17,912 nt of DNA, from positions 1-17,912 of the forward strand of contig JAGCET010000031.1 of assembly GCA_017650505.1 (NCBI GenBank), in the 5' to 3' direction. A program made the position numbers and the translations under genes. Below the pieces are notes generated by a model that saw only the letters and a list, made by a program, of their open reading frames with translations, was not told where the DNA came from and ran no database searches. The stretch is from Alphaproteobacteria bacterium (GTDB lineage: Bacteria > Pseudomonadota > Alphaproteobacteria > Rs-D84). This document shows, piece after piece, positions 6,903 to 13,027 of the stretch (the stretch's first letter is position 1; every line of letters begins with the position of its first letter).

Positions 6903-8987
6903 ATGTCTAAAAAACTTGATGACGCGACCAGATTATTGGTTGATTCCTTGCCGGAAAACTTACAGAAATTGGCGACATCGTCGATGGAAAATGGTTATTT
7001 GTCGCAAATAGATTTCAATGCGGCGGCCGATGCCGACGAAGTTCCCGATGATGAACACGCCGAATTGGTGGATTTCTTTAAACAAGATCTTGGCTTGGAA
7101 TTTTTGGAAACAGAAAACTATTCCAAAGATATGGAAAAATATTATGATGAAGATGCCGACGAAAATGCCGAAAAATATCGTAATTTGCTGAACACCGATG
7201 CCGAACAGGTTGATATAAACGACGAAGATTATGAACATTATGCGAAACAATTGGAACGCAGCCAGACGGGTAATTTAGTACTTGGAATTCAAGATTCTGT
7301 ACAATCATACCTTAAACAAATTGGCACAGTTCAGTTATTAACCGCCGCGGGCGAAGTTGCAATTGCACAACGTATAGAGGCCGCATCGCGCCTTATGGTG
7401 TATGGTCTGTGCGAAAGCCCAATGACTATCCAGGCAATGTTGGATTGGTATCAACAGTTGTTAAATGAAGATATCCGCCTGCGTTATATTGTGAATTTGG
7501 AGGCGATGTATTCGTCTGAATCGGAACAAAAATCATTGGCGGCGATTTCCGAAACCCTTAAATCCAAGGGTGTGGACCAGGTTGATGAATTGGACGATGA
7601 TGATTTGGATGATTTGGAAGAATCTGTTAGTGGTGGTGGCGACGATGATGACGATGATGATGTTTTGGACGACGATGATATGAAAAAGGAAGATTCGCCG
7701 CGCGGAACATCCGGTGTTCCAATTCCGGTGATGGAAGAAGCATTGATGCCGATGGTTTTGGATTTGTTCGCAAAAATCAAACGCACATTCAACGGAATGC
7801 AAAAGTTGCAGGCAATGCGTATGGAAAAGTTGCTGACGACGTCGCGTGTTGATGAAGATTTGGAAAAGAAATATAACAAAATGCGTTTGAACCTGTTTGA
7901 ACACGTTAGCAAGATTCGTATGAATGATGACCGCATTGCGGAAATTATGGAAAAACTGACCGAACGTGACCAATTGCTGATGGGATTAGAGGGTAAATTG
8001 TTGCGATTGGCCATGGCGAATAAAATCAAACGTGAGGATTTCTTGGCGGAATACACCGGGAACGAGTTAAATCGCAACTGGGTAAAAAAATTGTTAAAGC
8101 ATAAAAGTGCAACATGGGTGAATTTCGCACAAAAGCATGGCGACGACATTTTAAAGATACAATCTGATATCGCGGCAATCGCCGCCGAAACGGGCCAGCC
8201 GACCGCGGAATATAAAAAGGTTGTGGAATTGGTGCGTCGTGGCCAGACCGAGGCCGCCCGTGCAAAGCGCGAAATGATAGAAGCAAACCTGCGTCTTGTT
8301 ATAAAATTTGCGAAAAAAAGCAGCAATCGTGGATTGGGATTGGATTTTTCCGATTTAGTCCAAGACGGCAATATCGGCCTTATGAAGGCGGTTGATAAAT
8401 TTGACTATCGTTTGGGGAACAAGTTTTCAACCTATGCCACAAATTGGATACAACAGGCCATTTTGCGCAGCATTGCAGACCAAGCACGCACAATCCGCAT
8501 TCCGGTGCATATGATTGATAATATACACAAGATTCAGCGTGCTTCGCGTCAATTTATGCATAAATATGGGCGGCAACCGACGGCCGAAGAATTGTCCAAG
8601 ATAATATATCTGCCGGTGGACAAGATTCACAAGGCAATGAAGGTCAACCTGCGCCCGATATCGTTAGAGGCCCCCGTGGGCAGCGAAGACGACAGTTCGC
8701 GTATGGAAATTATTGCAGATGAAACCGCAAAAAATCCGTTCACGTCGGCGGCGCAAAAGAATCTGCGTAAAATTGTGACACAAATTTTGTCGGAATTAGA
8801 CCCCAAGGAAGAAACCGTTATCCGCCAACGCTTTGGTATGAGTACAAACAAGACCAGCACATTGGAAGAAGTTGGCGAATATATTGGTGTCACGCGCGAA
8901 CGCATACGCCAGATTGAACAAAAGGCACTGAATAAGTTAAAGCACCCAACGCGGGCGCGGAAACTGCGCAGTTTCTTGGAAGATTAA
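6903..8987 (+). CDS. rpoD: Primary sigma factor sigma-70 (RpoD)
   Basis: This is the housekeeping sigma factor, 694 residues. Visible parts: region 1.1-like N-terminus (1-125); region 1.2 (about 129-160, [11 protein letters not shown]); the non-conserved insert with a highly acidic run (229-264, including seven Asp in a row); region 2 (about 452-530, [37 protein letters not shown]); region 3 (about 531-607); and region 4 (about 620-692) with the -35-reading helix [10 protein letters not shown]. Region 2.3/2.4 is unusual: compared with E. coli YATWWIRQAITRSI, it reads [14 protein letters not shown], so the equivalents of W433, R436 and T440 are N514, Q517 and L521; upstream, Y425 is N506 and R423 is L504. 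The -35-contacting region is canonical. The gene follows trcR by 30 bases and ends at a terminator. Confidence 0.97.
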   Translation: MSKKLDDATRLLVDSLPENLQKLATSSMENGYLSQIDFNAAADADEVPDDEHAELVDFFKQDLGLEFLETENYSKDMEKYYDEDADENAEKYRNLLNTDAEQVDINDEDYEHYAKQLERSQTGNLVLGIQDSVQSYLKQIGTVQLLTAAGEVAIAQRIEAASRLMVYGLCESPMTIQAMLDWYQQLLNEDIRLRYIVNLEAMYSSESEQKSLAAISETLKSKGVDQVDELDDDDLDDLEESVSGGGDDDDDDDVLDDDDMKKEDSPRGTSGVPIPVMEEALMPMVLDLFAKIKRTFNGMQKLQAMRMEKLLTTSRVDEDLEKKYNKMRLNLFEHVSKIRMNDDRIAEIMEKLTERDQLLMGLEGKLLRLAMANKIKREDFLAEYTGNELNRNWVKKLLKHKSATWVNFAQKHGDDILKIQSDIAAIAAETGQPTAEYKKVVELVRRGQTEAARAKREMIEANLRLVIKFAKKSSNRGLGLDFSDLVQDGNIGLMKAVDKFDYRLGNKFSTYATNWIQQAILRSIADQARTIRIPVHMIDNIHKIQRASRQFMHKYGRQPTAEELSKIIYLPVDKIHKAMKVNLRPISLEAPVGSEDDSSRMEIIADETAKNPFTSAAQKNLRKIVTQILSELDPKEETVIRQRFGMSTNKTSTLEEVGEYIGVTRERIRQIEQKALNKLKHPTRARKLRSFLED

Positions 8988-8992
8988 ACAGG

Positions 8993-9016
8993 GGGGCGTC
9001 TTTTGACGTCCCTTTT
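8993..9016 (+). terminator. Rho-independent terminator of rpoD
   Basis: GGGGCGTC (8993-9000) pairs with GACGTCCC (9005-9012, one G-T pair) around a TTTT loop, followed by TTTT, 5 bases after the rpoD stop. The T tract is short, so some read-through into the next gene is possible; I saw no convincing separate promoter for that gene. Confidence 0.75.
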
Positions 9017-9045
9017 AACATAAAAACAAACCAAAGGAGACACAA

Positions 9046-9654
9046 ATGAAAAACGTCATTTTATTTTGCACTGGGCTGTCCGGGTCGGGGAAATCGTATT
9101 TTATTGAAAATAAATTGCCAAAGGGATTGTTTTACAACCTTAGATCCGCCACAACACGCGCACCACGTGATGGCGAAATTGACGGGGATAAATATTTCTT
9201 TCGCGACGAAAAATATTTTGATGATACGCCATTGGTGACCAATCTTTGGGTGAATCGTGATTTTTGGAAACCGGGTGATTCTAAATGGATGTATGGCGTG
9301 CCAGAATCCGAAGTGATATCTAACCTTGGGAAAAATTTTGTGTATGCTGTGATTGAACCGAAATACGTATGCCAAATGATAAATTGGTTTAGGTTGCACG
9401 GCCTTGATACATCATACATATTCAAAATTGCATGGTTTATACCGCCAAAAAATAATATGGATACCGTAAATGCGCGAGCAAATATGCCAAATGATGCCAC
9501 CGTGCGCCGGATGAATACTTGTGATGCGGGTGATTTTTTGGATGTGGATTTACGTCCCGATTATATATTGCGTCCGGTTCAGAATCAGAATGACCCAAGA
9601 TTATCACAATTCATCGGTGCGTTATATGAAAGTATGACATACCTATCACGCTGA
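9046..9654 (+). CDS. Divergent guanylate kinase-like P-loop kinase
   Basis: The 202-residue length equals that of bacterial guanylate kinase. A Walker A P-loop GLSGSGKS is at residues 10-17. The GMP-binding segment follows at exactly the family positions: S34, R38, R41 and Y50 within SATTRAPRDGEIDGDKYFF. MYGVP (82-86) corresponds to the YYGTP motif, E104 sits where the family has its second acidic residue, and a lid-like stretch with R144 and RRM (154-156) follows. The rest is poorly conserved, notably an Asp/Trp/Lys-rich insert around 70-82 and the last 45 residues. Either it is a fast-evolving genuine Gmk, which would phosphorylate GMP to GDP, or a paralogue with a different substrate. Good AAGGAG ribosome binding site. 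It converges with the histidine phosphatase gene 11 bases away. Confidence 0.7.
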   Translation: MKNVILFCTGLSGSGKSYFIENKLPKGLFYNLRSATTRAPRDGEIDGDKYFFRDEKYFDDTPLVTNLWVNRDFWKPGDSKWMYGVPESEVISNLGKNFVYAVIEPKYVCQMINWFRLHGLDTSYIFKIAWFIPPKNNMDTVNARANMPNDATVRRMNTCDAGDFLDVDLRPDYILRPVQNQNDPRLSQFIGALYESMTYLSR

Positions 9655-9665
9655 TACACCAAGGT

Positions 9666-10268
9666 TTAACCAAACCGTTCCATTTTTGAATTTTGCGAAG
9701 CAATGCGAAAGATTGCGGCATTGCCTATGTGTGCCGTCAACGATTGTTCGATAAATTTTTGTATATCAAAAACCGGGCCAACGTTCATATAGTACATCAT
9801 AAACCGCATCGTTCCGCCATGCGAAACAATCAATGTGTTTTTGTTATAATCTATGCTTTCCATGAAAAGACGAACCCGATCAAAGAAGCATTCGAATTTT
9901 TCGGCACCAAACGCAGTTGGAACCTTTATAAACGCCGCTTTATGTTTTGCCAATTCAAATTGGCTTTTGCCGTTAAATTGTCCGAAATCGTACTCTCGCA
10001 GGCGCGCGTCATATTCGACACTTATATGTAATGCTTCACCTATTATTCGTGCCGTCTCTCCGGCCCGGTCAAGGTCGGACGAAATTATTTCTTCGATATT
10101 TTGGCCTTGTAATAGGGCGGCGACGGCATATGCCTCGGCACGGCCGGCATCATTCAGGGTAATATTACGGGTACCCTGGATTTTATTATCCCGGTTCCAA
10201 TTGGTTTGGCCATGTCTTATACACCATAATATAATGTTCAGTATAATGTGGAAAATGCGGAATGGCAA
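9666..10268 (-). CDS. Histidine phosphatase family protein (phosphoglycerate mutase-like)
   Basis: A cytoplasmic acid phosphatase/mutase-superfamily enzyme of about 190-200 residues. The catalytic core is complete: RHG (18-20, phospho-acceptor H19), SSDLDRAGETA with R68, the acidic general acid/base E92 in LREYDFG, and H150 in VSHGG. The substrate (a phosphosugar, a nucleotide-loop intermediate or another phosphomonoester) cannot be told from the sequence. The start is uncertain: the only common start codon in frame is TTG 10268, but it has no ribosome binding site, coincides with a -35 element, and adds about 12 residues before the usual IILWCIRHGQ beginning. If the promoter is real, translation would start on a leaderless message near 10230-10235 with a rare ATT/ATA codon. 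It lies 30 bases downstream of the LamG-like protein gene, so co-transcription is also possible. Confidence 0.85.
   Translation of the reverse strand: MPFRIFHIILNIILWCIRHGQTNWNRDNKIQGTRNITLNDAGRAEAYAVAALLQGQNIEEIISSDLDRAGETARIIGEALHISVEYDARLREYDFGQFNGKSQFELAKHKAAFIKVPTAFGAEKFECFFDRVRLFMESIDYNKNTLIVSHGGTMRFMMYYMNVGPVFDIQKFIEQSLTAHIGNAAIFRIASQNSKMERFG
10240..10268 (-). promoter_or_regulatory. Candidate promoter of the histidine phosphatase gene
   Basis: On the minus strand TTGCCA (10263-10268) and TATACT (10240-10245) are exactly 17 bp apart. The predicted transcription start (about 10233) falls at or inside the beginning of the conserved coding region, which conflicts with the TTG start at 10268. 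Confidence 0.45.
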
Positions 10269-10298
10269 ATAAAAAGTGAATACGGACGCACCCAGTTT

Positions 10299-11246
10299 TT
10301 ATTGGTTTCCGGTCGGCATATAGACATTTTTAACCGGTCCGGCGATGAAACTTCCGGTACCGGCGTTTGTAAAGAACGTCCGTGATATCGTGTCATACAT
10401 TCCCAATTCGCCATCACTGTTGCGTTGTGCGGGTATAAAGTCGCGAACCAAAACATCATTGTCATAAATTTTGAAATAATATATGTTACCAATAAAATAA
10501 CCACCTGGTCTACTTAATGTGAATAGAGTCATTGTATATAGCACAGTAAAAGTACTTGCTGGTAAAGTCATGGTATTTTGTTGAACGCCATTTATAGAAT
10601 AATTTACAATATTTTTATTCCAATTTAATTCAACTATATCATTCAACGATACGTTCACACCGAACCGAGCAGAATTATAGTTAAATTCTGTTTGCTGATT
10701 CCAAGTATAAAATTCAAAACTTCGGGCATTATAACTTGTTCCGGCCCCGAACACCATGGTTTGGCCGTTTGTAACAGAATTAAACTTTACCTTTGTTTGT
10801 ACACCGGTTGATTGATTGGGAATATATCCGGTATCAATATATTGTGTACCCGTGCTTTGCAGATATTCTAACTTAGTATAATCAGCGGGCAACGATAATT
10901 GCTCGGCATTTATTTTTACCAGCCAACATTTGGTGTTGTCGTTTGGGTCCCATTCAATACATTCAAATTCTGCGGCAATTGCATTTTGTACGGCGGCATT
11001 TGCGGTCGATGCAGTCACCAGTGCATTCGACTGCGTGGCATAATCACCCAATGGATTGTAAATTGGTTTTTGCCCCACACCATCGGTTTGTGTGGAATCG
11101 TGTGTCATAACCCCGGTACCGTTTGTAATTGTTGATTGTGTCGCGGCCAACCCCGCATCAACATATGCACGTGACGTGATCAATCCTTCATTTGCTGCAA
11201 ACGCGCCACCACACAACATACAAATTACAAATATAACTTTTTTCAT
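10299..11246 (-). CDS. Secreted protein: YVD-type N-terminal module plus LamG/ConA-like domain
   Basis: The 315-residue product has a clear signal peptide (cleavage likely after AFA, residue 17). Residues 22-38 (LITSRAYVD) and 60-110 (KPIYNPLGDY, LVTASTANAAVQNAI, WDPNDNTKCW) match the N-terminal module of the Cys-rich secreted protein at 167-1324. The C-terminal part (about 122-303) is a LamG/concanavalin-like jelly-roll typical of gut bacterial and phage-associated proteins, recognised by YTKLEYLQSTGTQYIDTGY and, near the end, FKIYDNDVLVRDFIPA and GMYDTISRTFFTN-GTGSF. Such domains usually bind glycans or other surface ligands; the ligand here is unknown. Only two Cys (96, 107) remain in the mature protein. 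The start has an AGGGGA ribosome binding site. The histidine phosphatase gene follows after 30 bases with no terminator between. Confidence 0.8.
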   Translation of the reverse strand: MKKVIFVICMLCGGAFAANEGLITSRAYVDAGLAATQSTITNGTGVMTHDSTQTDGVGQKPIYNPLGDYATQSNALVTASTANAAVQNAIAAEFECIEWDPNDNTKCWLVKINAEQLSLPADYTKLEYLQSTGTQYIDTGYIPNQSTGVQTKVKFNSVTNGQTMVFGAGTSYNARSFEFYTWNQQTEFNYNSARFGVNVSLNDIVELNWNKNIVNYSINGVQQNTMTLPASTFTVLYTMTLFTLSRPGGYFIGNIYYFKIYDNDVLVRDFIPAQRNSDGELGMYDTISRTFFTNAGTGSFIAGPVKNVYMPTGNQ

Positions 11247-11767
11247 ATTTTCCCCTTTTTGTTGTTCGGTTCTTCTGCCCCACCGTTATCACCCACAAAA
11301 AATGTTTCGCATTTTTGTGAGGCCCGATTTGCGGCGGGGCAAATATCTGCAACAATTCCCTTTACCACGTACATTTTACTTTCTCTAACCTGCGTTGCGT
11401 GCAACGCAATGAAAAAACGCCAAAACTGACGTCGGGGTGTTCACAAATCACTCATGTTATAGATTCCCATGGCCTTTTGCCGAAGCATTATAACCAATGG
11501 CACCCCAACGATTTGATGGGGACACAATACGATGGTGCAAAACAGGGAAATGTCATCGGATTACGATGTATCTTTATTCTGCACCGAACATGAGCGGGCT
11601 TGTGACGGCCCCGAACCAGATTCCCATCTGGCTCGCGTTAATTCTATCAAAAATCCCTGAATCGGGTCAAGAAGAAAATAGTAGAGGGTATTTCCGGCGC
11701 CCTGCTCTGCACCAAAGCGAGACAGGCCACTAATATGTTGATCGTCCGCCTTCGCAGATAAAAACAA
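11247..11767. other. Gene-poor stretch rich in short inverted repeats
   Basis: I find no convincing gene in these 521 bases; the short open frames lack ribosome binding sites and recognisable content. The left part is the leader of the LamG-like protein gene. Inverted repeats visible: 11294-11319 (CAC, A run, ATG around TTTCG), 11391-11408, CCCCA/TGGGG at 11503-11521, GGTGCA/TGCACC at 11534-11585 enclosing CATCG/CGATG at 11554-11568, and CCAGAT/ATCTGG at 11616-11631. This could be a structured non-coding RNA or a decayed element. I looked for conserved cores of RNase P RNA, tmRNA and SRP RNA and did not see them. Confidence 0.5.
11391..11408. repeat. Perfect 8-bp inverted repeat upstream of the LamG-like protein gene
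   Basis: TGCGTTGC and GCAACGCA are separated by GT. It lies about 145 bases upstream of the start codon at 11246 and could be an operator or hairpin. I found no convincing promoter to relate it to. Confidence 0.55.
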
Positions 11768-12007
11768 TCAAAAATGTTTTTTGATAAATTCACGACCACA
11801 CTGAGACTTCAAATATTTTTCAAAATCTTTTGCTTTCTGTTCATTATCTATTGCAAAATAATCCTTTAATCTCCATGGGCGATATTTATCTGTATGACCA
11901 AAATGTTCAATGTTATGTTGTTTTAGACGTCTTTTTAAATCATCGGTATATCCGATATAGAATTTATCCGGGAAATCTATACTTTGTAAAATATACACAT
12001 AATACAT
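11768..12007 (-). CDS. Small GIY-YIG domain nuclease-like protein
   Basis: The 79-residue product is a stand-alone GIY-YIG domain. YVYIL (3-7) and YIG (18-20) give the two name motifs; R26 in DDLKRRLKQH and E63 (KAKDFEKYLK) occupy the usual catalytic positions, and the family-typical end GREFIKKHF is intact, so the domain looks complete. Such stand-alone proteins (UvrC-N/YhbQ type) are often multi-copy; their role is unclear, with DNA cleavage or repair suggested by the domain. I chose ATG 12007, which gives the normal family N-terminus. The frame stays open to 12055, but those extra residues (Ser/Arg-rich) are encoded by the palindromic repeat. No good ribosome binding site is visible. It sits between the inverted-repeat region and a repeat mosaic beside tRNA-Ala, suggesting mobility. 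Confidence 0.85.
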   Translation of the reverse strand: MYYVYILQSIDFPDKFYIGYTDDLKRRLKQHNIEHFGHTDKYRPWRLKDYFAIDNEQKAKDFEKYLKSQCGREFIKKHF

Positions 12008-12018
12008 TTTATTGTTTG

Positions 12019-12127
12019 TCCGTCTGCGTTCACTTCGTTCACTCCGTCGCGACATCCGTTTCGCGTGATTAAAATCACATCGCCCCGCCCGATTGTTCCA
12101 ATCGCGACGGAGCGAAGCGAAGACGGA
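12019..12127. repeat. Imperfect inverted repeat element (TCCGTCT...CGTCGCGA)
   Basis: The left arm 12019-12052 (TCCGTCT, CTTCG, CTCCGTCGCGA blocks) is complementary to the right arm 12102-12127 with small internal loops. Inside lies a perfect GTGATT-AA-AATCAC hairpin (12065-12078). A further shortened copy of the arm, TCCGTCTGATCGCGA, is at 12214-12228, and CACTTCGTT occurs at both 12031-12039 and 12197-12205. The organisation resembles a miniature palindromic repeat family abutting the GIY-YIG gene. Confidence 0.7.
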
Positions 12128-12143
12128 TGGTGGAGCCGATCGG
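12128..12143 (-). repeat. Near-copy of the tRNA-Ala 3' end
   Basis: TGGTGGAGCCGATCGG matches 15 of 16 bases of 12265-12280, the complement of the 3' end (including CCA) of tRNA-Ala, in the same orientation 137 bp away. Duplicated tRNA 3' ends are the usual trace of site-specific integration, but no integrase gene lies between the copies, so other origins are possible. Confidence 0.5.
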
Positions 12144-12213
12144 TTCCGGCCTGCGCCGGAATGACAACAAATTGCATTCGCAATTTATTTTTACCGCACT
12201 TCGTTTGTAAAAA
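12144..12213. repeat. Cluster of three perfect palindromic hairpins
   Basis: TTCCGGC-CTGC-GCCGGAA (12144-12161), followed by TGAC, resembles the widespread proteobacterial dispersed repeat whose translation gives IPAQAG. It is followed by AAATTGC-ATTC-GCAATTT (12169-12186... arms 12169-12175 and 12180-12186) and TTTTTAC/GTAAAAA (12188-12194 and 12207-12213). All arms are perfect 7-mers. No gene is present here. Confidence 0.65.
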
Positions 12214-12229
12214 TCCGTCTGATCGCGAC

Positions 12230-12257
12230 AAAAATTAAAACCGCCGGACGGCGGTTT
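12230..12257 (-). terminator. Rho-independent terminator of tRNA-Ala
   Basis: A perfect 8-bp stem (12238-12245 with 12250-12257, AAACCGCC/GGCGGTTT) with a 4-base loop lies just past the tRNA; read on the minus strand it is followed by TTAATTTTTG. Confidence 0.85.
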
Positions 12258-12264
12258 GAATTTT

Positions 12265-12340
12265 TGGTGGAGCTGATCGGACTCGAACCGACGACCCCTT
12301 GCATGCCATGCAAGTGCTCTACCAACTGAGCTACAACCCC
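12265..12340 (-). tRNA. tRNA-Ala (anticodon GGC)
   Basis: The 76-base minus-strand sequence folds into a full cloverleaf. The acceptor stem GGGGTTG pairs with CAGCTCC and contains the G3-U70 pair that identifies alanine tRNAs. The anticodon stem CTTGC/GCAAG encloses ATGGCAT, giving anticodon GGC (reads GCC/GCU). The T loop is TTCGAGT and the CCA end is encoded. It has a consensus promoter and its own terminator, so it is a single-gene unit divergent from frr. Confidence 0.97.
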
Positions 12341-12352
12341 AATGTGCGTATT

Positions 12353-12381
12353 ATTGTATATTTCTTCTTGCCAAATGTCAA
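12353..12381 (-). promoter_or_regulatory. Promoter of tRNA-Ala
   Basis: On the minus strand TTGACA (12376-12381, perfect -35) and TACAAT (12353-12358) are exactly 17 bp apart; transcription would start about 6 bases before the mature tRNA 5' end. This is the strongest promoter match in the window. Confidence 0.75.
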
Positions 12382-12396
12382 ATATATTTGCTAACC
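12368..12396 (+). promoter_or_regulatory. Candidate promoter of the frr operon
   Basis: TTGCCA at 12368-12373 is followed after 17 bp by the weak -10 candidate CTAACC (12391-12396). The -35 lies next to and in opposition to the -35 of the tRNA promoter, so the two would compete for polymerase. The -10 match is poor. Confidence 0.3.
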
Positions 12397-12423
12397 TGCA
12401 CTTATGTGAACAAGGAGTTATAA

Positions 12424-12984
12424 ATGGATTTTCAAATTTTAAAAGAAGAAGCAGAACAGAAAACCGCCCAGACTATCGAGGTTTTACGTAATGAATATGC
12501 CGGTTTGCGCACGGGACGTGCATCGGTGCATTTGTTAGATGGTGTGCGTGTTGAAACGTATGGTTCGGATATGCCGTTGAATCAATTGGCAACCGTGTCA
12601 ACCCCGGATAATCAGACACTTACCGTCACGGTTTGGGATATTTCAAATGTAGGTGCGGTTGAAAAAGCGATTCGTGATTCGGGTTTGGGGTTAAACCCGA
12701 TGAGTGCCGGTGGCGTTATACGATTGAATATGCCGCCATTGACCGAAGAACGTCGTCGCGAATTGACCAAGGTTGCCGGAAAATATGCCGAAGAAGCCAA
12801 GATTTCTATGCGTAATATTCGCCAAGACGCGATGGGAAAAATCAAACGCGCCGTGACAGACAAAGAAATTTCCGAAGATGACCAACGTAAATTTGAATCA
12901 GAATTGCAAAAGGTCTTTGATGCCCGCGGGGCCGAGGTTGATTCTATTGCCAAGCAAAAAGAAGCGGATATTATGTCCGTGTAA
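12424..12984 (+). CDS. frr: Ribosome recycling factor
   Basis: RRF splits the post-termination ribosome together with EF-G so that subunits can be reused. The 186-residue length is standard (185). Signature segments are present: LRNEYAGLRTGRASVHLLDGV (about 20-40), VETYGSDMPLNQLATVSTPD (43-62), the LTVTVWD strand, LNPMSAGGVIRLNMPPLTEERRREL (about 91-115) and the long three-helix-bundle C-terminus. Start ATG 12424 follows an AAGGAG site. It is the first gene of frr-uppS-cdsA-rseP-bamA. The usual upstream partners (rpsB, tsf, pyrH) are not here; instead a divergent tRNA-Ala gene precedes it. Confidence 0.98.
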   Translation: MDFQILKEEAEQKTAQTIEVLRNEYAGLRTGRASVHLLDGVRVETYGSDMPLNQLATVSTPDNQTLTVTVWDISNVGAVEKAIRDSGLGLNPMSAGGVIRLNMPPLTEERRRELTKVAGKYAEEAKISMRNIRQDAMGKIKRAVTDKEISEDDQRKFESELQKVFDARGAEVDSIAKQKEADIMSV

Positions 12985-13027
12985 ATGTTGGTCTTGGTTC
13001 GGTTTAACATAAAATATCGGTGATAAA

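Noticed and set aside
7484..8371. 295-codon open frame on the minus strand across rpoD
   Set aside because: It is antisense to conserved sigma-70 sequence, Ser-rich because it mirrors the Asp/Glu/Lys codons of rpoD, and has no recognisable domain or ribosome binding site.
11092..11593. Short plus-strand open frames upstream of and overlapping the LamG-like protein start
   Set aside because: They overlap a convincing signal-peptide gene or inverted repeats and have no supporting signals.
11561..11767. 68-codon minus-strand open frame downstream of the GIY-YIG gene
   Set aside because: No ribosome binding site, no domain I recognise, and it spans inverted repeats; kept as non-coding.
12008..12055. 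N-terminal extension of the GIY-YIG protein
   Set aside because: It is encoded by the palindromic repeat arm and is Arg/Ser-rich; the family begins at the ATG at 12007.
12019..12229. CRISPR array
   Set aside because: Repeat copies differ in length and orientation and there are no regular spacers or cas genes; the structure is palindromic repeats.
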